A DNA stretch of 42,453 nucleotides from positions 1 to 42,453 of the IMG/VR virus record IMGVR_UViG_3300023174_000302; one strand, 5' to 3'. The translations under genes and the position numbers were made by a program. Under the pieces are notes generated by a model that did no database searches, was not told the origin of the DNA, and saw nothing but the letters and a program-made list of their open reading frames with translations. The stretch is from a virus. Positions 34,942 through 41,046 of this stretch are shown here, piece after piece. Every line of letters starts with the position of its first letter. The first letter of the stretch is position 1.

Positions 34942-35119
34942 TGAAGTAAAACAGCAGCATCCACACGAACGGGCAGCTGCAGTGGTCCTAGGTAAGTCGA
35001 TAGTCCTAGACAGAGACCAGCCGCTAATATGTGTATATTTTCACGATAAGAATATGATTGTATGCTTGCCACCGGAAGAAGCGTTTCAGGGCAGCAAGAG
35101 TGACAGCCAGATGTTATAA
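34895..35119 (+). CDS. small lipoprotein, possible outer-membrane spanin-like protein
   Basis: 74 residues. The N-terminus MRKLLVLVSIVFGCSDE is a short signal peptide ending in a lipobox-like VFGC, predicting lipidation at Cys14. The mature part is small and mixed, with HPHERAAAVVLGKSIV and CVYFHDKNMIVCLPPEE. It stands directly before the GH19 endolysin (11 nt gap), so a lysis role such as an outer-membrane spanin subunit is plausible. A lipoprotein for superinfection exclusion is an alternative. Its start has no Shine-Dalgarno site of its own. Confidence 0.55.
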   Translation: MRKLLVLVSIVFGCSDEVKQQHPHERAAAVVLGKSIVLDRDQPLICVYFHDKNMIVCLPPEEAFQGSKSDSQML

Positions 35120-35130
35120 CTGGGAATAAT

Positions 35131-35724
35131 ATGCTAATCACAGAAGAGCAGCTCAAGAAGATTTATCCAAATGCGAGCGCGCAGAACATAAGCCTTTATA
35201 CAAAGGCTTTTAATGACGTGTGGCCAGCATACAATATCAATACTGCTCGCAGGATGGCGGCATTTCTCGGACAAATCGCAGTAGAGTCTGGCCAGCTCAA
35301 GTATAATAAAGAATTGCCTTCTAAGTGGAACAAGAAAAATCCGGCAGATCCAAACGAGCCCGTGGGCACTTTGTATGACGGTCGTAAGAACTTAGGTAAT
35401 ACACAGCCTGGAGATGGACCACGCTTTTTAGGTCGAGGCATTTTGCAGCTCACTGGGCGTGCGAATTATACAGAGATGGGCCGCAAGCTAAGCATTCCTC
35501 TTGTAAGCAATCCAGAGCTTGCATGCGATCCATTGGTATCAACTAGAATCGCATGTCAGTACTTCTCTGATAGGGACTTACTTAAGCACGCGGACGTGTG
35601 GAATTTAGACGAGATAACGCTGCGCGTTAACGGCAAGGCAAAGCTTCATCACAAGGAGCGTGTAGACTTTAGTGAAGCCGCACTTAAGGTGCTTACTTCA
35701 CAGCCTGCGCAACAGCAAAAGTAA
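35131..35724 (+). CDS. endolysin, glycoside hydrolase family 19 (chitinase/lysozyme-like)
   Basis: 197 residues. GH19 features are clear: the first catalytic acid in FLGQIAVESGQL (Glu52), the LYDGRKNLGNTQPGDG segment (81-96) and the signature GRGILQLTGRANY (101-113). Such phage enzymes cut the peptidoglycan glycan strand. In related proteins the second acidic residue is often Glu in a YEGR-type motif; here it is Asp83 (YDGR). There is no signal peptide, so export would need a holin. GGGA precedes the start. The 3' end overlaps the converging membrane-protein gene by about 30 bp. Confidence 0.9.
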   Translation: MLITEEQLKKIYPNASAQNISLYTKAFNDVWPAYNINTARRMAAFLGQIAVESGQLKYNKELPSKWNKKNPADPNEPVGTLYDGRKNLGNTQPGDGPRFLGRGILQLTGRANYTEMGRKLSIPLVSNPELACDPLVSTRIACQYFSDRDLLKHADVWNLDEITLRVNGKAKLHHKERVDFSEAALKVLTSQPAQQQK

Positions 35725-36061
35725 CACCAATCGTGGCGGCGATGCCGATGACAACGCCAATCTGTAGCTGGTTCTGCTCCCACCAACTACGCTTAGACTG
35801 CTCGCGCCACATCTCGATTTCCTTCTGCTTGAGGTCGAGTAGTTCCTGATATTTAGTATCTTTAAACTTTACTAGTTCTTCTAGACTCATGGACTTTAGT
35901 TTGAGCTTATCCTGCTCAGCTTTGTCCTTGATTGTCTTCGAGTACTCTTCAGTTGACATCAGAATTCCAGTAAATGGGGCGGGCGTACCTTCCGCAATTG
36001 GTACGTCCTTCTCTGCATAAGCGGAGAAAGATAGTAATGTTAGTAGTGCGACAAGGCGCAT
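35693..36061 (-). CDS. membrane-anchored coiled-coil protein with signal peptide (spanin/holin-like)
   Basis: 122 residues from ATG 36061, with GGAG upstream. A signal peptide is evident (MRLVALLTLLSFSAYA|EK). After it come a PAPFTGILMSTEEYSKT segment, a charged helical part (KAEQDKLKLKSMSLEELVKF) and a C-terminal hydrophobic span (IGVVIGIAATIGVTFAVAQA). It starts 3 nt after the stop of the preceding membrane gene and faces the endolysin. Lysis (spanin or holin partner) is the likely role, inferred from topology and place. Confidence 0.55.
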   Translation of the reverse strand: MRLVALLTLLSFSAYAEKDVPIAEGTPAPFTGILMSTEEYSKTIKDKAEQDKLKLKSMSLEELVKFKDTKYQELLDLKQKEIEMWREQSKRSWWEQNQLQIGVVIGIAATIGVTFAVAQAVK

Positions 36062-36063
36062 TT

Positions 36064-36378
36064 CTACTCCAGTGAGTCTTTTATTTCGACAAGAAGCTTC
36101 GCCTTCAAAAATTCGTCTTTTACGGTGGCATTAATATGATCTACATGATCTTTAACCTGCTGCTCTTTTGCCTCCGCTTTAATTTGTTCGATAATGGCTT
36201 CATTGTCCACTTTTGCCAGGTTAGTGCGAATAGCGCCCTCGAGGCCCTCAAGTGCTTTTACTTCCTTAGGCGTCACTTGGCCACCGCGTCTAAAGAATAG
36301 AATCGCAAGTACAAGCAGCACACATCCTAGTCCCACCCACAGATACGCCTTCTTCCACCATAGTGATAGTTTATCCAT
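36064..36378 (-). CDS. inner-membrane coiled-coil protein (Rz-like spanin or holin accessory)
   Basis: 104 residues from ATG 36378 (MDKLSLWWKKAYLWVG). A GTG 16 codons earlier is also open, but lies inside a hairpin stem and gives a less typical N-terminus; neither start has a strong Shine-Dalgarno site. A single N-terminal membrane span (VGLGCVLLVLAILFF) is followed by a basic turn and a long charged helix (AIIEQIKAEAKEQQVKDHVD). This topology is typical of inner-membrane spanins. The stop is 3 nt before the next coiled-coil membrane gene. Confidence 0.55.
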   Translation of the reverse strand: MDKLSLWWKKAYLWVGLGCVLLVLAILFFRRGGQVTPKEVKALEGLEGAIRTNLAKVDNEAIIEQIKAEAKEQQVKDHVDHINATVKDEFLKAKLLVEIKDSLE

Positions 36379-36420
36379 GCCGGAATAATTTGTAGTGATT
36401 ATGCGCGGGAAATATGTATC

Positions 36421-36451
36421 GGCCACACTACCCGTATTAGATAGTGTGGCC
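36421..36451. terminator. 10-bp stem hairpin between two minus-strand genes
   Basis: GGCCACACTA and TAGTGTGGCC are perfect complements with an 11-nt loop. It lies just beyond the stop of the 32-residue basic protein gene (minus strand) and overlaps a possible GTG start. There is no T-run, so termination is uncertain. Confidence 0.55.
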
Positions 36452-36459
36452 GGATTTAC

Positions 36460-36558
36460 TTAAGCGCTCTTCTTTGAATTCTTGCGACGGGCTAGGCGCT
36501 TTGCAGAGCCAATCTTACGACGGCCCTTGCGTGGGCGATTCTTACGCGGCCAAGGCAT
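36460..36558 (-). CDS. 32-residue highly basic protein, unknown function
   Basis: A short frame with ATG at 36558 and TAA at 36460. It encodes MPWPRKNRPRKGRRKIGSAK followed by RLARRKNSKKSA, with about half Arg/Lys. It could bind DNA or RNA or be a small virion protein. It lies between the lysis-region membrane gene and the divergent HNH gene. The very even basic composition argues for a real gene, but no ribosome site stands out. Confidence 0.55.
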   Translation of the reverse strand: MPWPRKNRPRKGRRKIGSAKRLARRKNSKKSA

Positions 36559-36597
36559 GTGTCCACCATCACTTTCTATCTAATTATTATTACAACC

Positions 36598-37194
36598 ATG
36601 ACAACAACTAAATTATGTCGCGTCTGCGGACAGGAAAAATTAGTTGATGAATTTAATCGCGATTCGTCTAAGAGGGATGGACGTCAGAATCTATGTAGGG
36701 TCTGTAAGAGGGCTAATGATAGAAAATACGTTGCACTAAATAAGGTAAGGAACAATGAACGGGCACGTGAATGGAGAAAAAACAACAAAGAACGTGCCAG
36801 TAATAACGTTAAGAGATGGATAGCAAATAATTTAGAAAAACGTAGGGAGTCACAACGTAAGTACGGAAAAATAGTTCATAAAAGACGTGGATGGTATAAG
36901 AATCTATTTACGTCTATAAAACGTGCACTTAAGAATGGATGGCCTAGCAAGAAGATATTTGATAAATTAGGTTATACTCCGGACCAATTACGTGCTCATT
37001 TGGAGAGCAAATTTAAGGACGGGATGACTTGGGAAAACCATGGCGAGTGGCACATAGATCATATAATACCAAGATCATGGCTTCCGTTTGATTCGCCAGA
37101 CGACGAAAACTTTATGAGGTGTTGGAGCTTAAATAATTTACAGCCACTATGGGCAAGAGATAACTCGTCTAAACAAGACAGATATGCAGGCTAG
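36598..37194 (+). CDS. HNH endonuclease with N-terminal zinc ribbon
   Basis: 198 residues from ATG 36598; an in-frame GTG at 36559 is an alternative start. The N-terminus has CRVC...CRVC (residues 7-36), then a basic helical linker (NNERAREWRKNNKERASNNV). The nuclease core is GEWHIDHIIPRSW (His152-His155) with a downstream WSLNNLQPLW (Asn179-180), the usual HNH layout in free-standing phage endonucleases. It is A/T-rich compared with its neighbours and lies on the opposite strand, consistent with a mobile homing gene. Confidence 0.88.
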   Translation: MTTTKLCRVCGQEKLVDEFNRDSSKRDGRQNLCRVCKRANDRKYVALNKVRNNERAREWRKNNKERASNNVKRWIANNLEKRRESQRKYGKIVHKRRGWYKNLFTSIKRALKNGWPSKKIFDKLGYTPDQLRAHLESKFKDGMTWENHGEWHIDHIIPRSWLPFDSPDDENFMRCWSLNNLQPLWARDNSSKQDRYAG

Positions 37195-37206
37195 CACACA
37201 GCCTTC

Positions 37207-37482
37207 TCACGCAAATGCCTTATTTATGTACTCGTGCAACTCCATATCGAAGCCGCCAGTTGACTGCCATATTTTAATAGAGTCATATACGTTGCGGTCT
37301 ATTATAGCCACACCACGTAGAAATGACACGCATGTGCGATTTGGCAGTTTTACTAACTTGAGCTCCTGATATAAGTCACCCATCGTGCCATCAATGTTCT
37401 TGTATTGGGCCAGTGGTCCAATTGTTACTGTATCTGGATACTCCCAAATGTGTGTATATTCCTCTTTAGGTCCTCTGCGCAT
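37207..37482 (-). CDS. paralogous small protein with C-terminal GGF-E-Y-I signature
   Basis: 91 residues. Its C-terminus (YDSIKIWQSTGGFDMELHEY then INKAFA) aligns with the ends of the proteins at 32310, 37484, 37785, 38506 and 38921. The N-terminal part is specific (TVTIGPLAQYKNIDGTMGDL, then QELKLVKLPNRT). The start follows the previous stop by 1 nt (TGATATG), so translation is coupled. Function unknown. Confidence 0.65.
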   Translation of the reverse strand: MRRGPKEEYTHIWEYPDTVTIGPLAQYKNIDGTMGDLYQELKLVKLPNRTCVSFLRGVAIIDRNVYDSIKIWQSTGGFDMELHEYINKAFA

Positions 37483-37483
37483 A

Positions 37484-37795
37484 TCATTTTCCGAACAATT
37501 TCGTTAGGTATTCGAGCATGTCTATATCCGAGTATCCGCCATTGTTTAAGTAGTCGGATATGGCCTTACCAACTTCCGCTTTAACTTCAAACTTTTTTAT
37601 TATTGTGCCACGTGGGGAGTTATATGGCGACCTTGGGTCATCAAATTGCCTCTCCTCGCTCTCATTGAATTTCTCAATTGATTGGACTAGTGACAATATT
37701 GTATACAAATCATAAAACCTACCATTTGAATCCTGGTATGGCTCGCAGTTTGATATAACCCATTTAGTATCTGGATAGTAAGCTCTAGCTCTCAT
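37484..37795 (-). CDS. paralogous small protein with C-terminal GGYSD-EYL-KLFGK signature
   Basis: 103 residues; the ATG overlaps the end of the previous gene by 11 bp. The C-terminus EVGKAISDYLNNGGYSDIDM followed by LEYLTKLFGK is one of the clearest examples of the family signature. The N-terminal part is acidic and polar (ESEERQFDDPRSPYNSPRGT). Function unknown. Confidence 0.65.
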   Translation of the reverse strand: MRARAYYPDTKWVISNCEPYQDSNGRFYDLYTILSLVQSIEKFNESEERQFDDPRSPYNSPRGTIIKKFEVKAEVGKAISDYLNNGGYSDIDMLEYLTKLFGK

Positions 37796-38126
37796 GTAGC
37801 TTTAATAGAAATTCACGTAGTCCCATGTCCATATATACAAGCTTCTCGTCGCTGTCTGGCCTGGCGTTCTCAAGCCACAATACTACGCTCGTGGCGATGT
37901 GCTCAGGAACGACTACAACACTCTTCCAGTTGCCACTCCTACCGATTGTCGGTCTACGAACACCGGATAGTTTCGTATGCAAAATTGCAGCGGACATTGA
38001 GTCTGAAGATATAGATTTACCATTAAGAATCCAATGTATACTTTGTAGGCGGTACAGATTACCATTCTTATTTGGCTTGCCGTCCTCGTCGCACCGTTCA
38101 AACAGCTCCTTGAAGGCGTACGACAT
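37785..38126 (-). CDS. paralogous small protein with a divergent C-terminal signature
   Basis: Start set at ATG 38126 (MSYAFKELFERCDEDGKPNK): AAGGAG lies 8 nt upstream and the ATG overlaps the previous stop (TAATG), which decides against an earlier in-frame start. The protein has 113 residues. The last ~25 residues (KLVYMDMGLREFLLKLHES) match the D-x-x-L-R-E-F-L-x-K-L half of the family signature but lack the GGY. Function unknown. Confidence 0.6.
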   Translation of the reverse strand: MSYAFKELFERCDEDGKPNKNGNLYRLQSIHWILNGKSISSDSMSAAILHTKLSGVRRPTIGRSGNWKSVVVVPEHIATSVVLWLENARPDSDEKLVYMDMGLREFLLKLHES

Positions 38127-38434
38127 TACGGCATCTCCTTGCATGAGCAGGCGCACTCCTTAAGCTTATAATTTTCCTTTACAAGCTCAATATTCCGAAT
38201 AATACGCTTGGTAGTGCCTTGGTCGTACTTGATAAGTTCTGAATTCAAGTACTCGATTTCGTCGCGCAGGCGGGCAATCTCTGTCTTATCGTCGTTTACT
38301 TCGGACGAGAACCCATTCGCCATGTCGCGGATAATCTTTGAAATTTCCTTAATGCGCTTTACTTCATTGTCGTGGTTACGGTATTCACGCACGACTTTCC
38401 CTGCGATCTGCGTTGCCTCGGCTGCGGTCATCAT
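38126..38434 (-). CDS. 102-residue coiled-coil protein, unknown function
   Basis: ATG 38434 with AGGAAG upstream. The sequence is a nearly continuous charged helix (HDNEVKRIKEISKIIRDMAN, then EIARLRDEIEYLNSELIKYD), ending in a small Cys cluster (CACSCKEMP). It overlaps the next start by 1 nt. It is not a member of the GGY family that surrounds it, but is probably co-expressed with it. Confidence 0.6.
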   Translation of the reverse strand: MMTAAEATQIAGKVVREYRNHDNEVKRIKEISKIIRDMANGFSSEVNDDKTEIARLRDEIEYLNSELIKYDQGTTKRIIRNIELVKENYKLKECACSCKEMP

Positions 38435-38454
38435 TTAGCACTTCCTGGGGTTCG

Positions 38455-38472
38455 GGCCGCTTTATTGCGGCC
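38455..38472. terminator. short GC-rich hairpin between minus-strand genes
   Basis: GGCCGC and GCGGCC are perfect 6-bp arms around TTTATT. It lies between the stop of the 106-residue gene and the start of the coiled-coil gene. It may be an attenuator or a stability element; there is no T-run. Confidence 0.45.
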
Positions 38473-38505
38473 ACGCGCCCACCGTGTGCAAGTATCGTGC
38501 CAGTC

Positions 38506-38826
38506 CTATTTTCCGTATAGTTTAGCAAGATATTCCGCCATGCTTAGGTCCGAATATCCGCCGTCTGTCTCGAATTTGTCTATAGCGGCCCGTAACTCCG
38601 GGGGTCCGAATACGCACCACTTGTACTCGTACGTGTCCCGGTCCAGGGGCTTTATTTTGTAGGTAAGCTTTGCAAGCCCAGCTTCTTGTATAGCCTCTAT
38701 CGCGTGCTGCCCAAATATTAGTTTATATCCTTCTGGTGCACCTGAGTTCTCGCGCACCTTACCAAATATACTCGGCGGCTTCGCGCTTTGCATGTCCGCA
38801 GCAATGTACATTGGTCGCTTCGCCAT
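38506..38826 (-). CDS. paralogous small protein with C-terminal GGYSDLSMAEYLAKLYGK signature
   Basis: 106 residues starting at ATG 38826. The C-terminal half (ELRAAIDKFETDGGYSDLSM then AEYLAKLYGK) carries the family signature in full. The N-terminal half is unrelated to the other members (PSIFGKVRENSGAPEGYKLI). It is the first minus-strand gene of the cluster, and its upstream 94 bp is shared with the divergent gene at 38921. Function unknown. Confidence 0.65.
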   Translation of the reverse strand: MAKRPMYIAADMQSAKPPSIFGKVRENSGAPEGYKLIFGQHAIEAIQEAGLAKLTYKIKPLDRDTYEYKWCVFGPPELRAAIDKFETDGGYSDLSMAEYLAKLYGK

Positions 38827-38920
38827 CTAGGTGCCCAGAGCATAGTCTACACAATAATATTCACGAATTCCTTTTCGGGCACCTCGTTCGTCATATATAC
38901 ATTATTGTTACAATTCTTTC
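38827..38920. promoter_or_regulatory. divergent promoter region
   Basis: A 94-bp A/T-rich gap between divergently read family members. It holds several TAT-rich stretches (CATATATACATTATTG on the plus strand, AATATTATTGTG on the minus strand) but no pair of boxes I can assign with confidence. Confidence 0.35.
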
Positions 38921-39226
38921 ATGTCTCCTAACTACGTTACCACCTATTTCCGCCATAGCGGACACACCTACCTTATCCAGGTGGTAGCCTCCCCGGAGCT
39001 GCACGAACTTTACCAGATGGTCCCAATTGTCATCCACGCCAATACCGACTGTGGCTGCGATAGGGCAAATTATTCTTACGAGCGTGACCCTATTTACGGC
39101 TCCATAGTGGCCATGGCTGACCATTGGGCGGCTACCCGATTTGCCGATATGGAGCTACCAGAGTTCCTAGTGTCCGTACTGGGCGGTGAGCACGTGGGTA
39201 CACTACCTGGCTCCGCCATCGAGTAG
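38921..39226 (+). CDS. divergent plus-strand member of the small paralogous family
   Basis: 101 residues; no Shine-Dalgarno sequence precedes the ATG, hinting at leaderless translation. The end of its core (ADHWAATRFADMELPEFLVS then VLGG) follows the same D-M-x-L-x-E-F-L-x-x-[LV] pattern as its minus-strand relatives, plus a short extra tail. A CGC doublet (TDCGCDR) may bind metal. Its GC content is higher than the genes to its left and lower than those to its right. Function unknown. Confidence 0.6.
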   Translation: MSPNYVTTYFRHSGHTYLIQVVASPELHELYQMVPIVIHANTDCGCDRANYSYERDPIYGSIVAMADHWAATRFADMELPEFLVSVLGGEHVGTLPGSAIE

Positions 39227-39253
39227 CGCCATTCCAGATGCCCCGTGGGCGCG

Positions 39254-39292
39254 TTTGGGCCGCAGGCCCAAAGCGCCGGGGCGACCGGCGCT
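39254..39292. terminator. tandem GC-rich hairpins after the plus-strand paralogue
   Basis: The first hairpin is TTTGGGCC-GCA-GGCCCAAA (8-bp arms, 39254-39272). The second is AGCGCCGG-GGCGA-CCGGCGCT (8-bp arms, 39272-39292), sharing one base. They lie 28 nt beyond the stop at 39226 and before a non-coding switch region. Bidirectional termination is likely. Confidence 0.6.
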
Positions 39293-39408
39293 GCGGGCGG
39301 TATGTGGTAGGACATCCATGGCTAGTTGCGACGCTTGGTTAATGGCACGTGTGGCATAATGTATGCATATTCATTGTCCGTGTCGCCCACTGACCCACTG
39401 CGAAAACT

Positions 39409-39660
39409 ACCCCATATATGCGTTCGCTCACGGGTCCCTTGCGAATATCCCCGGTATGTACTATGAACACTACCCATATGCTTATTGCGACTTTGGGTCC
39501 CAGGCGACATTTACCCATATATACTCTTTTAAAATCCCCATATATTCATTCGAGCTTTGGGTCCCCGCGAACATTCCCCGGTATATACTAGGAACATGAC
39601 CCATTGCGAGATGCGCGCTCCGGGTCCCTTGAACATTACCCCATATATACATATGCATTC
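39409..39660. repeat. four degenerate tandem repeats of 63-64 bp
   Basis: Units start near 39409, 39472, 39535 and 39599. Each contains ACCC(C)ATATAT, a GGGTCCC core, a GAACATT/GAATAT box and a GGTATATACTA or CATATATACT box. Read on the minus strand with one +1 shift in the unit at 39472, they give consecutive 21-residue repeats sharing G-T-[QR]-[SE], such as IYRGMFAGTQSSNEYMG and TYRGYSQGTRERTHIWG. They may be remnants of a repeat protein gene or an iteron-like DNA element. Confidence 0.75.
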
Positions 39661-39744
39661 TAGGGAACTGGCGGTTCCGTTCGTTGCAGCATACCCCTCC
39701 ACGAGCGTGATCATCTTGGCATGCAGATATGGCAATTCGACCAT
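39529..39744 (-). pseudogene. possible decayed minus-strand gene entering the tandem repeats
   Basis: ATG 39744 has GGAG 5 nt upstream, and the first ~27 residues (MVELPYLHAKMITLVEGYAA...) look protein-like. The frame then runs into the 63-bp repeats in a different phase from the frame that gives the consistent 21-residue repeat. Two frameshifts would link them, so I treat this as a possible decayed gene, not an intact one. Confidence 0.25.
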
Positions 39745-39776
39745 TAAACTCCGGCTCTAACGGGATTAAGAGAAAA

Positions 39777-39869
39777 CACACCGGGCCCGCCCCGCGCAGC
39801 CCCCCCGGCGCGCGCGGCCCCGGCCCCGCGCGGGGGGGGCGGCCCCGCCCCCCCCACCCCGGCCACGGC
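39777..39869. repeat. extremely GC-rich block with self-complementary runs
   Basis: Nearly all bases are G or C, including runs of seven C and eight G. CCCCGCGC near the start can pair with GCGCGGGG further along to form a strong hairpin. It separates the tandem repeats from a TG/CA-rich stretch. It could be a terminator or an assembly-difficult region; long homopolymers also make base errors likely here. Confidence 0.6.
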
Positions 39870-40192
39870 CATGTGTGTCCGTGCCGTGCCCCCACGAGGG
39901 GCACGTGTATGTCGCGACAGGCACGTGGGGTCGTCATGGGTGATTCATGTGTCCATCCACACATGTGTGTGTGGGTGGTTGATGCATGTCCGGGCCATGT
40001 GTGTGCACGTGGGTTGTGGGTGTGTGGGTCTACGCCACATCCCTGTCCATGTGTGTCTACAGATTTGCACGTCCCTGTCCACCTCGAGCAGGCATGTGCC
40101 TGATGAGTGTCCATGCTCATCTACAGAATTCTGCGTGCCTAACCACGCGGAATCGTGTGGAATTTCCCACACGTGCATAGAAGGAAAACGTC
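39870..40192. other. TG/CA-rich non-coding leader upstream of the high-GC gene array
   Basis: No convincing gene is present; open frames here are low-complexity. CATGTGTG and CACGTG elements recur. TGTCCATG...TCTACAGA occurs twice, 64 bp apart (about 40044 and 40108), close to the period of the tandem repeat to the left. The right end holds CGTGTGG-AATTTC-CCACACG (40154-40173), a 7-bp hairpin just before the ribosome site of the first gene. It probably contains the promoter of the array, but no boxes are certain. Confidence 0.5.
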
Positions 40193-40603
40193 ATGGAAAT
40201 CAACGCCAAGATCGAGGAGCTGCGCATGATGTCCCCCACCACCCCGTGGAGGAAGGGCTTGGCCATTGGTCAGTCCTTCATCAATGCCTACGGCATGAAG
40301 GGTCTGGTCGTGGACGCGCAGCACGCGGTGATGGTGTGCACGGCCTGCAACGAGGCCGCCAAGACCAAGCACGGGAGCCCGTTGAAGGGGCGCGGTGACT
40401 GGTTCCACACCAAGTGCTGCACGCGTGGCGCGACCAACGCGGAGCAGGCCGTGGAGCAGGTGGAGGTCTCCGATCCGCAGGTGATGGCCCTGCGTGAGGA
40501 GATCCGCCGCATCCGCGAGGAGAAGGCACGTGCGGCCCGTGAGGAGGCGACGCGCCTGCTGTTGGAGCAGCTCCGTGCGGAGCTGGTTGAGCTGAAGAAG
40601 TAG
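40193..40603 (+). CDS. 136-residue protein with Cys/His cluster and C-terminal coiled coil
   Basis: ATG 40193 with AGAAGGAAA upstream. The middle holds CTAC and later HTKCC, a possible metal site. The C-terminal ~45 residues form a charged coiled coil (LREEIRRIREEKARAAREEA). High GC and strong G/C preference at third codon positions set it apart from genes left of 39 kb. No family is recognised. It is followed by the first tRNA-like element. Confidence 0.65.
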   Translation: MEINAKIEELRMMSPTTPWRKGLAIGQSFINAYGMKGLVVDAQHAVMVCTACNEAAKTKHGSPLKGRGDWFHTKCCTRGATNAEQAVEQVEVSDPQVMALREEIRRIREEKARAAREEATRLLLEQLRAELVELKK

Positions 40604-40610
40604 TGTTGTA

Positions 40611-40660
40611 AGGTGCGGCTGTGGAGGCCTGTATGCACGGTTCGAATCCGTGCGCACCCT
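40611..40660 (+). ncRNA. tRNA-like element 1 (T-arm plus acceptor stem, no anticodon arm)
   Basis: The T-arm is canonical: stem CACGG/CCGTG with loop TTCGAAT (40636-40652). The acceptor-like stem GGTGCG (40612-40617) pairs with CGCACC (40653-40658). Only 18 nt lie between them (a short GGC/GCC arm), too few for D and anticodon arms. It starts 7 nt after the stop of the preceding gene. Confidence 0.55.
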
Positions 40661-40664
40661 TCCT

Positions 40665-40684
40665 GTGGTACGCTGCAGGACCAC
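40665..40684 (+). promoter_or_regulatory. 5' leader hairpin before the 81-residue gene
   Basis: GTGGT and ACCAC are 5-bp arms around a 10-nt loop, between tRNA-like element 1 and the next ribosome site. An alternative pairing CCACG/CGTGG (40681-40702) is also possible. Confidence 0.4.
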
Positions 40685-40718
40685 GCACCGGGAGGTCCGT
40701 GGAACCTAGAGGTGGAGC

Positions 40719-40964
40719 ATGAAGCTCGCGGAGAAGATGTCCCTCATCTACAAGAAGGAGGGGCTCGATCCCCTGCCCACGGACAGGTTCGTTGTGGATG
40801 CCAGGAATGACAACGTCATTGGGCCATATAAGCACCAGGATGCGGTCGCCCTTGCACACAACCTGTCCCAGATGGTGAGCCGGGACGTCATCGCCATCAT
40901 CCCTGGTGCGGTCGCTATCGGACCGTTCTATGTGTTCACCGTGGATGGCAGGAGGGTCGAGTAG
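40719..40964 (+). CDS. 81-residue protein, unknown function
   Basis: ATG 40719 with GAGGTGG upstream. It begins MKLAEKMSLIYKKEGLDPLP and continues with RFVVDARNDNVIG and a beta-like end (GAVAIGPFYVFTVDGRRVE). No motif is recognised. It is high-GC and flanked by tRNA-like elements on both sides. Confidence 0.65.
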   Translation: MKLAEKMSLIYKKEGLDPLPTDRFVVDARNDNVIGPYKHQDAVALAHNLSQMVSRDVIAIIPGAVAIGPFYVFTVDGRRVE

Positions 40965-40971
40965 GGAGGTC

Positions 40972-41031
40972 TGGTGTGCCTGGGTGGGTGTCGTCCCAGG
41001 ACATTATTCCGGTTCGATTCCGGACACACCG
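40972..41031 (+). ncRNA. tRNA-like element 2 (best example)
   Basis: TGGTGTG (40972-40978) pairs with CACACCG (41025-41031) as a 7-bp acceptor stem with one G-U. The T-arm is TCCGG-TTCGATT-CCGGA (41008-41024), directly stacked on it. One other arm, CCTGGG/CCCAGG with a 10-nt GG-containing loop (40979-41000), resembles a D-arm. There is no anticodon arm; 60 nt in total. It lies 7 nt after the preceding stop. Confidence 0.65.
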
Positions 41032-41046
41032 TTGCAGTACGTAGGA

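Noticed and set aside
39409-39660. CRISPR array
   Set aside because: The repeats are degenerate, 63-64 bp and contiguous without unique spacers of constant size, and no cas genes are present.
39482-40120. Long minus-strand open frame (212 codons) across the GC-rich block
   Set aside because: Composition is His/Thr/Arg/Pro low complexity driven by TG/CA and G/C repeats; only the part within the 63-bp repeats looks patterned.
40139-40859. Overlapping minus-strand frames opposite the first high-GC genes
   Set aside because: They are shadows typical of high-GC coding sequence; the plus-strand frames have ribosome sites and sensible composition.
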